From Candidatus Nomurabacteria bacterium GW2011_GWF2_43_8 (lineage in GTDB: Bacteria; Patescibacteriota; Minisyncoccia; Phycocordibacterales; UBA9973): 8,598 nucleotides of DNA. The stretch is taken from contig LCGX01000021.1 in NCBI GenBank assembly GCA_001000035.1, positions 1-8,598 of the forward strand. The letters are read 5' to 3'. The notes under the pieces are model-generated. The model did no database searches. It saw only the letters and a program-made list of their open reading frames with translations, and was not told the origin of the DNA. Position numbers and translations under genes: made by a program. How positions within the stretch are numbered: the stretch's first letter is position 1; each line of letters begins with the position of its first letter. This document shows, piece after piece, positions 1-5,351 of the stretch.

Positions 1-317
1 AACCAATGACCCATGGGATGAAAGAGGCACTAGCACAAACTCCTTATGCCTCTCTTCTCGCCAATAACGATTTCGTCTACAAAGGAAAAGGCTGCGAAGA
101 ATGCGGCGGGAGCGGTTATCGGGGCCGGATTTGCATCAATGAAGTTCTGGTGGCTGACAATGAAATAAAGGAAGCCATTCTGCGCCGGGCTTCCGCCAAT
201 GAGATCAAAAAAATCGCCGTAAAAAACGGCATGACGACGATGTTCGAAGATGGCTTTCAAAAAGTAAAAAATGGTCTGACTACGATTGAAGAAGTTTTGC
301 GCGTTATACACGAATAG
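1..317 (+). CDS. pilB: Type IV pilus assembly ATPase PilB/GspE, C-terminal fragment
   Basis: This is the 3' end of a gene cut by the window edge; the first full codon in frame is at position 3, so the Met at 6 is internal and not a start. In this family the protein is the cytoplasmic hexameric ATPase that powers pilin polymerisation. The visible part carries the second half of the family's zinc-binding tetracysteine, a C-E-E-C pair at 93-104, followed directly by the diagnostic G-S-G-Y-R-G-R and then I-N-E-V-L. The helical tail of GspE/PilB follows, ending with the usual T-T-I-E-E-V-L-R-V. The Walker boxes and first cysteine pair must lie upstream of the window. The pilC gene follows after 66 bases, which contain a strong hairpin. 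Loss of the N-terminal part prevents certain separation from PilT or GspE, but PilT lacks this cysteine motif and the prepilin genes downstream favour PilB. Confidence 0.93.
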   Translation, partial: PMTHGMKEALAQTPYASLLANNDFVYKGKGCEECGGSGYRGRICINEVLVADNEIKEAILRRASANEIKKIAVKNGMTTMFEDGFQKVKNGLTTIEEVLRVIHE

Positions 318-385
318 TCCCGTTAGAAATTCAGCAAACATAAAAATAAAATAAGAAAATAATTAATTAAAATTTCTAATGGGAT
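317..385 (+). promoter_or_regulatory. Intercistronic hairpin linking pilB stop to pilC start
   Basis: Bases 317-331 pair with 371-385 as a continuous 15-bp stem with two G-U pairs (317/385 and 322/380) and no mismatch. The 39-base loop is A/T-rich. The 5' arm begins at the last base of the pilB stop codon, and the 3' arm takes in the first two bases of the pilC ATG (384-386). In the RNA the pilC start would sit at the base of the helix. It is not a terminator, because no U-run follows. Control of pilC translation, or an RNA-processing or stability element, is my inference. Confidence 0.6.
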
Positions 386-1505
386 GAATAAACTCATAAC
401 AAAAATACAAATAAAAAAGAAGCCTTTTTGGGATTCAATAAAAGAAATATCTTTCACGCGTCTGTCCATTAAAGACCAAACTTTTTTTGTAAAAAGATTA
501 TCTTTTCTCATCAAAGCCGGCATTCCAATGCGAGAATCCTTGATGATGATTCGGGAGCAAACCCAGAAAAAAGGATACGCCTCGATTTTGGACACGGTTA
601 TCGCGAATATTTCCAACGGGCAAAATCTTTCAACCAGTTTAGGTAAATTCAAAAATGTGTTCGGAGAGTTCACCATTAATATTATCGGCTTCGGCGAAGA
701 GACCGGCGTCTTGTCGGAAAATCTGGAATACGTCGCTGATGAGCTCAAAAAAAGGCAGGCCCTGCGCAAGAAAATAGTCGGCGCGGCTATCTACCCCATC
801 ATTGTCACCATCGCCACTTTGGGAATTGTAACCTTCCTGATGGTTTATCTTTTCCCTAAAATTCTACCAATCTTCGCCTCGCTCAAATACGACCTACCTC
901 TCTCCACACGGATTGTCATCGCCATCAGCAACTTCATCAGTCATTGGGGCCTTTTGACCCTGTCATCTTTTATTATTCTCTTGATAGCTTTTTTGATTAC
1001 TTTGAAAAAGTCGGAAACTATCCATTTCTATTTTCATAAATTTCTGCTGAAGGTTCCAATCATCGGGAAAATAATCCAGGATTATAATATGGCGAATTTT
1101 ACCCGCACGATGGGGCTCCTGCTCCGGGGCGGCATCACCATGGGCGAGGCCTTACCCATTTCAGTGAAAATCACTCCGAACTTGGTTTACCGAAAAGAGT
1201 TCAAGGCGCTCTCCGCGGTAGTTAACCGAGGATCAAAAATATCAACTCATTTGAGTAAGCGTAAAGATCTCTTCCCGGACATCGTCACGCAAATAGTTTC
1301 GGTCGGAGAACACAGCGGAAATTTATCCAACTCGCTTATCTATCTTTCGGAAATGTACGAAGCGGAGATAAACGATTTTACCAAGAACCTGTCCAATATG
1401 GTGGAGCCCGTGCTGATGATTATTATGGGAATATTGGTCGGCTTTATCGCTATTTCAATAATTACCCCTATTTATGGAATTACACAACACTTGAATGTAA
1501 AATAA
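384..1505 (+). CDS. pilC: Type IV pilus inner-membrane platform protein PilC (GspF family)
   Basis: This 373-aa polytopic membrane protein is the platform on which the PilB ATPase acts to extrude pilin subunits. It has the two tandem T2SSF repeats of the family. The first runs from about residue 33 to 160, with F-L-I-K-A-G-I-P at 41-48 and G-E-E-T-G near 104-108. The second runs from about 238 to 363, with L-L-L-R-G-G-I-T at 245-252 and V-G-E-H-S-G-N near 307-313. Hydrophobic helices are at about 136-158, 178-206 and 342-365. The length is slightly below the usual 400 because the N-terminal cytoplasmic part is short. The ATG at 384 gives a complete domain; no Shine-Dalgarno sequence precedes it, and the start lies in the foot of the intercistronic hairpin. 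The first minor prepilin gene begins 4 bases after the stop, consistent with one operon. Confidence 0.95.
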   Translation: MNKLITKIQIKKKPFWDSIKEISFTRLSIKDQTFFVKRLSFLIKAGIPMRESLMMIREQTQKKGYASILDTVIANISNGQNLSTSLGKFKNVFGEFTINIIGFGEETGVLSENLEYVADELKKRQALRKKIVGAAIYPIIVTIATLGIVTFLMVYLFPKILPIFASLKYDLPLSTRIVIAISNFISHWGLLTLSSFIILLIAFLITLKKSETIHFYFHKFLLKVPIIGKIIQDYNMANFTRTMGLLLRGGITMGEALPISVKITPNLVYRKEFKALSAVVNRGSKISTHLSKRKDLFPDIVTQIVSVGEHSGNLSNSLIYLSEMYEAEINDFTKNLSNMVEPVLMIIMGILVGFIAISIITPIYGITQHLNVK

Positions 1506-1509
1506 AACT

Positions 1510-1950
1510 ATGAACCGTCAAAGTGGACTTACATTGATTGAAATAACTGTCGTCATAGCTATTTTAACCATTATTATAGCTTTTGGAATGACAGTGGATT
1601 TCAATTCCTTCACCTCCGACACTTTTCGAGCCGAAGAATCGAAAATAGTGTCGGCTTTGGGACGAGCCCGCAGCCGGGCGATGGCAAATATGTTTGAAAC
1701 AACTCATGGGGTATGCTACGACGAGGATGAAGACAGTTATATTATTTTTCAGGGAAATACATGCACCGCCACCGGCAGTGAGCTTATACCCGCGAATATA
1801 AATATATCCGAGAATGATGACACTATTTTCCCCGCTGAAATAGTTTTTGAACAGCTTACTGGGAATACGGCCGGTGAGACTATCACCATCAGTGATGGAG
1901 TAAAAACGGAAGAAATAGAAATATATGAAACAGGTGCGATCAATTGGTAA
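1510..1950 (+). CDS. Minor prepilin, GspH/FimT-like
   Basis: This 146-aa class III prepilin starts with a five-residue leader and Gly6, followed by L-T-L-I-E. The prepilin peptidase would cut after Gly6, leaving Leu+1 and the conserved Glu+5. A hydrophobic helix follows to about residue 28. The soluble part has a helix rich in Arg and Ala (about 41-61, S-A-L-G-R-A-R-S-R-A) and then beta-strand-like sequence, the layout of GspH/FimT pseudopilins. Cys69 and Cys85 could form a disulfide. In T2SS and T4P systems such subunits sit in or just below the tip complex that primes assembly. The gene is 4 bases after pilC, and its 3' end overlaps the next gene by 26 bases, suggesting coupled translation. 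The GspH assignment rests on the sequence layout and on being first in an H-I-J-K-like series. Confidence 0.85.
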   Translation: MNRQSGLTLIEITVVIAILTIIIAFGMTVDFNSFTSDTFRAEESKIVSALGRARSRAMANMFETTHGVCYDEDEDSYIIFQGNTCTATGSELIPANINISENDDTIFPAEIVFEQLTGNTAGETITISDGVKTEEIEIYETGAINW

Positions 1951-3424
1951 AAATAAAAAAGGTTTCGCCACGATTGAGGTGCTCATCGCTTTTGTCATAC
2001 TCATCTTGTGCATCGGCGCCGTCATTATGGTAGTTTTTGGCAATCAGTCTGTTGCGATTGATAATGAGACCAATAATGAAGCAATTATGAAAGCGCAAAA
2101 AATGCTTGAAGATGCGCGTGCGGAAGCAAAAGAAGATTTTAATATAACAGAGATTGTGGCAAATCCTGCTGATTTTTTTCCTTCGAGTTTAGATGTATTG
2201 ACCATTTCAGAATGCGCTAAAAAATTAACAAGCGAAGTGACTTGGGGTAACCCTTTTCGGCCACTTGAGATTGTCTTTTCTACTATAGTCACAAATTTGG
2301 ATACGGTTGCCCTACTCAGCTATTGCGACCCGATCTCGCCTGGGGACTGGGATGAACCCGAACCTTATGGTGATATATCACCTAGCGTTATTGATGGTCA
2401 GGGTACGGGTGTTGCTGTAGCGTACATTAACGGTATACGATACGCATTTTTAACTACTGATGCTTCCAACCCAGTTCAAGACAATTTTTACGTAATCGAC
2501 ACGACTACTTCTCCTGAGGTTATCGACGCATCTGATATTTATTCCATTAAAGTTGAAGACGGCCTTGAAGGCATTGCCACTGCAAAAATTGATGGCAACT
2601 ATTACGCATTTGTTGTTACTGATCATGATGATGCCGGCCAACTACAAGTTGTAGACATTAGTGTTCCCACTTCCCCAACCCTTATTCCAACAGCCTCAAC
2701 AACTATACCGAATGTGACCCCGGGCGAAAGTGCCCCCCCTTTAAGTATTTTTTATTACAATGAAAAAATATATATTGGAACAGAATATCTCGCCTTCGGT
2801 GATCCTGGTTTTAACCATGAATTCCACGTTTTTGATGTCTCAAACCCTAGTTCACTCCCTTGGCCTCGATGGGAAACGAGTATAGATATTGACCGCAATG
2901 TAAATGATATTTTTGTAAAGGGAGACACTGCATATCTGGCAACTGGTCAGGGAAGTTCTCCATATACGCCTCTTCAGGTTGTGGACTTGCCTACTGAGAG
3001 CGTGGTCAATAGTTTCTCCACGGGCATAAACAAACCAGGTACGGCCGTCTTTGTTCTAGGAGATACTCTTTATTTCGGCACAGAGAGCGGTGCTTCCGGA
3101 GATGATTTTTATATCTTTGACATTAACGACCTCGACCCGGAGTTAAGTGCAAATTCACTTGATGGAAGCACTACAGAAGTAGGTGATATATTTGTGCAGG
3201 GACAATATGCGTTTATTGGACTTCAGGGCGCTGGCGCTCAAGATACATTCCAGGTTTGGAATATTGGAGATCCTGAGGTACCTGAAAGAGTAGATACTGT
3301 ATGCCCGTCGGGGTTCCCTTTAGAGCTTAACGGCTTGGTTTTTATTGAAAATTACATAATGGCTTCATTTAGAAGCTATACACCTTTTAGGATAATTTAT
3401 AATGACGCGACATCATGCCCATAA
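1925..3424 (+). CDS. Large modular minor prepilin (PilV/GspI-like N-terminus) with LVIVD-like beta-propeller
   Basis: This 499-aa protein has a prepilin leader of 13 residues ending K-K-G, followed by F-A-T-I-E. Cleavage after Gly13 leaves Phe+1 and Glu+5, and a hydrophobic helix runs to about 38. Residues 39-140 look like an ordinary short PilV/GspI pilin body. From about 163 to the end there are six clear repeats plus a shorter seventh, each with the plan hydrophobic-V-x-G-x-x-A-Y, a polar loop, then L-Q-V-V-D-like. They lie near 163-200, 216-253, 274-312, 327-360, 374-406, 420-456 and 468-493. The repeat plan matches LVIVD-type beta-propeller blades. Cys97, Cys134, Cys460 and Cys498 may form disulfides. 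The ATG at 1925 overlaps the previous gene by 26 bases, with a weak GGAAG at about 1908-1912; a GTG at 1934 is an alternative start. The end overlaps the next prepilin by 10 bases. The likely role, inferred, is a binding head carried at the pilus tip. The ligand is unknown. Confidence 0.88.
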   Translation: MKQVRSIGKNKKGFATIEVLIAFVILILCIGAVIMVVFGNQSVAIDNETNNEAIMKAQKMLEDARAEAKEDFNITEIVANPADFFPSSLDVLTISECAKKLTSEVTWGNPFRPLEIVFSTIVTNLDTVALLSYCDPISPGDWDEPEPYGDISPSVIDGQGTGVAVAYINGIRYAFLTTDASNPVQDNFYVIDTTTSPEVIDASDIYSIKVEDGLEGIATAKIDGNYYAFVVTDHDDAGQLQVVDISVPTSPTLIPTASTTIPNVTPGESAPPLSIFYYNEKIYIGTEYLAFGDPGFNHEFHVFDVSNPSSLPWPRWETSIDIDRNVNDIFVKGDTAYLATGQGSSPYTPLQVVDLPTESVVNSFSTGINKPGTAVFVLGDTLYFGTESGASGDDFYIFDINDLDPELSANSLDGSTTEVGDIFVQGQYAFIGLQGAGAQDTFQVWNIGDPEVPERVDTVCPSGFPLELNGLVFIENYIMASFRSYTPFRIIYNDATSCP

Positions 3425-3891
3425 ATCATTCTAAAGGTTTTACATTAATAGAAGTCATAATTTACATCGCGCTTTTTTCTCTTCTGATGGGAACGGCTTT
3501 GATAACGGCCTACCAGCTGATCGACGGCTCCCGCGACTTGAGCGCAAAAAACACCACTCAAGAAGAAGGAAATTTTGTTCTAAGAAAGATCAACTGGGCG
3601 CTGACTGGCGTTGATCCATCCCTAGGAACCACCCCTGATACAACAGATCCATCCATCGACAATCTTAATGTGGAAAAATACGACGGCAATGCAATAAGTG
3701 TCACGTTGGACGGGACAAAAATCAGGATGGAAGAAGATGGGGGGGATGATTTTATAACGACGGACAATGTTTCGGTAGACAGCCTGCAATTTGATTATCT
3801 AGCACCATTGGGAACCGAACCGGCCGGAATTACCGCCACGGCTGTCATAGACGGAGTAACTTTCACCATTACCAAATACTTCCGCAAATGA
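3415..3891 (+). CDS. Minor prepilin, GspJ/PilW-like
   Basis: This 158-aa prepilin has an eight-residue leader ending S-K-G, then F-T-L-I-E, so cleavage after Gly8 leaves the conserved Glu+5. The hydrophobic helix extends to about residue 34. After it comes an amphipathic helix with E-E-G-N-F-V-L-R-K-I-N-W-A-L-T-G (50-65), which resembles the N-terminal helix region of GspJ/PilW-type minor pilins. The C-terminal part alternates strands and turns (about 93-158), ending in T-K-Y-F-R-K. Unlike the other pilins here it contains no cysteine. It overlaps the propeller pilin by 10 bases and the following gene by four bases (ATGA), so coupled translation of the three is likely. GspJ forms the tip with GspI and GspK in T2SS; a matching role here is inferred from order and size. 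Confidence 0.85.
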   Translation: MPINHSKGFTLIEVIIYIALFSLLMGTALITAYQLIDGSRDLSAKNTTQEEGNFVLRKINWALTGVDPSLGTTPDTTDPSIDNLNVEKYDGNAISVTLDGTKIRMEEDGGDDFITTDNVSVDSLQFDYLAPLGTEPAGITATAVIDGVTFTITKYFRK

Positions 3892-4286
3892 TATACCAAA
3901 AAATAAAAACCAATAATGGCTTTATGGCCCTGATGGCAGCCATCATCATTTCTGTGATTTTACTTTTGATTGCCGCCAATCTAAGCTTGACCGGATTCTA
4001 CGGCCGGTTTGATATTTTGGATTCCGAGCTCAAAGAGAGAAGCTCCGCCCTAGCGGAGGCCTGCGTGGACACGGCGCTTTTGAAACTTGCCAATGACCCA
4101 AACTACGCGGGATCAGAAACTATTACTGTTTCTGGAAGCGACACCTGTAATATAGAAACCATATTCCCGACTGCTGATCCGATAGTAATCGACACAAAGG
4201 CGATTTTTCGGGACGCTACGACAAAATTTCAAGTTCAGGTAAATAAATCAGATTTATTAGTTATTTCTTGGGAAGAAAAAATATAA
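3888..4286 (+). CDS. PilX/GspK-like minor pilin lacking Glu+5
   Basis: This 132-aa protein has a prepilin-like N-terminus of ten residues and Gly11, followed by F-M-A-L-M and a hydrophobic helix to about residue 32. The position that is Glu+5 in the three preceding prepilins is Met here. Loss of Glu+5 is typical of GspK-type subunits at the very tip, which need not pair with a preceding subunit. After the membrane helix the sequence S-S-A-L-A-E-A-C-V-D-T-A-L-L-K-L-A (52-68) resembles PilX-family minor pilins. Cys59 and Cys87 could form a disulfide. The start ATG overlaps the preceding stop as ATGA. It is the last of four minor-pilin genes, in the place where GspK falls in T2SS operons, but it lacks the large inserted domain of classical GspK. 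A 106-base leader region with a possible promoter separates it from pilA. Confidence 0.8.
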   Translation: MIYQKIKTNNGFMALMAAIIISVILLLIAANLSLTGFYGRFDILDSELKERSSALAEACVDTALLKLANDPNYAGSETITVSGSDTCNIETIFPTADPIVIDTKAIFRDATTKFQVQVNKSDLLVISWEEKI

Positions 4287-4307
4287 ACATTTTATTAACA
4301 TTCACCC

Positions 4308-4350
4308 TTTACAAATCCCCTATCGCGTAGTAAGCTAACGAGCATATTAT
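4308..4350 (+). promoter_or_regulatory. Possible pilA promoter region
   Basis: The 106 bases between the minor pilins and pilA hold two candidate signals. One is TTTACA at 4308-4313 with TAAGCT 17 bases further on (4331-4336), a poor -10. The other is TATTAT at 4345-4350, a good -10 without a convincing -35. Either would give a 5' leader of roughly 35-50 bases. A separate promoter for the major pilin would fit the much higher amount needed compared with minor pilins. Two copies of a motif AACATT-(TT)-ATTAAC, at 4286-4299 and 4362-4373, flank the region. The evidence is motif inspection only. Confidence 0.35.
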
Positions 4351-4392
4351 AAACAAGTCGAAACATTATTAACTAATTTTAACAAGTAAAAT

Positions 4393-4827
4393 ATGAAGAA
4401 AAATTTAAAGAATCGAGGGTTTACGCTCATAGAAATCTTGGTCGTGATCGGTATTATTGCGATCTTGGCTGCGATAGTTCTTGTTGCAATCAATCCCGCA
4501 AAAAGATTTGCTGATGCAAACGACGCACAACGTCAGTCAAATTTAAACCAAATAGCTAATGCTATCGGGCAAGACATTGTAGATAACAAGGGAATTTCTT
4601 CGTGTGCAGCAATTCCGGTTGCACCAGCTGCCGCAAAGGACATTGGCACAGTCGCAGGTGGCGCAAACCTTGCTGCTTGTTTGGGAAGTTACTTAACTCC
4701 TATTCCGTTCGATCCAACAACTGGTGATGCTACAACTACCAACTATAAAGTTCAGAAACTAACAACGGGCCAGATTCAACTCTCAGCAACATTGTCTGAC
4801 GCAAGCATATATACAGTTACCCGCTAA
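4393..4827 (+). CDS. pilA: Major type IV pilin PilA
   Basis: This 144-aa prepilin has a leader of eight residues and Gly9, followed by the canonical F-T-L-I-E-I-L-V-V-I-G-I-I-A-I-L-A-A-I. Processing after Gly9 leaves N-methylatable Phe+1 and Glu+5. The helix continues to N-P-A-K-R-F (34-39) and through A-Q-R-Q-S-N-L-N-Q-I (45-54), as in PulG/PilA-type pilins. Near the end, Y-L-T-P-I-P-F-D-P-T-T-G-D (100-112) matches the P-x-D-P-x-x-G loop seen in PulG-like pilins, where it can bind calcium. Cys71 and Cys96 could close a disulfide loop. It is the only pilin here with its own long leader region and a terminator directly after it, which suggests a separately and strongly expressed structural subunit. 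No Shine-Dalgarno sequence precedes the ATG. Major-pilin status is inferred from these traits. Confidence 0.92.
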   Translation: MKKNLKNRGFTLIEILVVIGIIAILAAIVLVAINPAKRFADANDAQRQSNLNQIANAIGQDIVDNKGISSCAAIPVAPAAAKDIGTVAGGANLAACLGSYLTPIPFDPTTGDATTTNYKVQKLTTGQIQLSATLSDASIYTVTR

Positions 4828-4846
4828 ATAAAGTCTAACTTCCCCC

Positions 4847-4879
4847 AAAAATCCGCCTCTCGGCGGATTTTTGTTTTTT
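4847..4879 (+). terminator. Intrinsic terminator of pilA
   Basis: A perfect 11-bp stem, AAAAATCCGCC (4847-4857) with GGCGGATTTTT (4862-4872), closes a TCTC loop and is followed by GTTTTTT. It starts 19 bases after the pilA stop. The A-run on the 5' side means it could also work on the minus strand, but no minus-strand gene ends here. It closes the pilus operon. Confidence 0.93.
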
Positions 4880-4887
4880 ATGCTCTA

Positions 4888-4925
4888 ACCCCCACACCTA
4901 TTTTGAATAAAATAGGTGTGGGGGT
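4888..4925. repeat. Perfect 17-bp palindrome with 4-base loop
   Basis: ACCCCCACACCTATTTT (4888-4904) is followed by GAAT and then its exact reverse complement (4909-4925). No U-run follows on the plus strand, so it is not a simple second terminator. Instead, a promoter is laid over it: TTGAAT spans the end of the left arm and the loop, the right arm is the spacer, and TATAAT starts on the last base of the right arm. A related CCACACC occurs again at 4956-4962, inside the start of the next gene. It could be a regulator-binding operator or a cruciform-prone site. Confidence 0.8.
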
Positions 4926-4930
4926 ATAAT
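4903..4930 (+). promoter_or_regulatory. Promoter of the DUF1003-family gene
   Basis: TTGAAT (4903-4908, four of six -35 consensus bases) and TATAAT (4925-4930, perfect -10) are 16 bases apart. Transcription would begin near 4937, only about six bases before the ATG at 4943. The strong terminator just upstream isolates this unit from pilA, so a promoter is required here. Bases 4930-4936 and 4946-4952 form a further 7-bp inverted repeat around the start codon. Confidence 0.65.
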
Positions 4931-4942
4931 TTGGGTATCAAA

Positions 4943-5344
4943 ATGACCCAAACAACCACACCCAGAAATGTAAACAAGGAACACAAGCAAAGCTTCACGA
5001 CGCTCGACAAGATTGCTGTCTACATAACTAAAAAAGTCAGCACGATGTGGTGCGCGATTGCTTTCGCGATTCTGGCTTTCCTAAGTTTGCCACGGGCCCT
5101 AGAAGAAGGCATGGCTTCTACGGCCACTTGGGCAACGCAGACATTCCTGCAGCTCGTGCTCATCTCCGTTATTATGGTCGGCCAGAACCTGCAAAGAAGG
5201 CACTCCAAGCTCCGCGCCGAAGCGGATTACGAAACGAATTTGGAAGCGAAAAAAGATATCGAGATTCTTATGCAGCGTCTAGAGTCGATTGAAAATGAAA
5301 AACTGGATAAAATTCTGGAAGTCCTAGAAGAAAAACAGAGATAA
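4943..5344 (+). CDS. DUF1003-family two-helix membrane protein
   Basis: This is a 133-aa protein with a polar N-terminus, transmembrane helices at about 33-50 and 61-80, and a charged coiled-coil-like tail (about 95-131). The stretch I-M-V-G-Q-N-L-Q-R-R-H (77-87), followed by L-R-A-E-A-D-Y-E-T-N-L-E-A (90-102) and K-D-I-E-I-L-M-Q-R-L, matches the conserved C-terminal signature of DUF1003 proteins (M-S-Q-N-R-Q, then D-Y-E-x-N-x-K-A-E). The biochemical function of this family is not established. An upstream in-frame GTG at 4916 would add nine residues, but it lies inside the palindrome and before the -10 box, so the ATG at 4943 is preferred. The gene ends 7 bases from the convergent mltG gene, with no clear terminator between them. 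Confidence 0.78.
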   Translation: MTQTTTPRNVNKEHKQSFTTLDKIAVYITKKVSTMWCAIAFAILAFLSLPRALEEGMASTATWATQTFLQLVLISVIMVGQNLQRRHSKLRAEADYETNLEAKKDIEILMQRLESIENEKLDKILEVLEEKQR

Positions 5345-5351
5345 TCTCCTG

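Noticed and set aside
323..769. Long open frame on the minus strand opposite pilC
   Set aside because: It is antisense to a confidently identified gene and its translation shows no recognisable domain.
1564..2043. Minus-strand open frame across the two first minor pilins
   Set aside because: It overlaps two well-supported prepilins and its composition is that of an antisense shadow.
2400..3400. Internal repeats as a DNA-level tandem array or CRISPR
   Set aside because: The repetition is at protein level (propeller blades); the DNA of the blades is diverged and has no regular spacers.
4916..4942. GTG at 4916 as the start of the DUF1003-family gene
   Set aside because: It lies inside the palindrome and upstream of the -10 box, so a transcript from the only visible promoter would not contain it. 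The added residues look non-coding.
5047..5292. Second plus-strand frame inside the DUF1003-family gene
   Set aside because: The overlapping frame encodes the recognisable membrane helices and DUF1003 motif; this one is Arg/Gly-rich and featureless.
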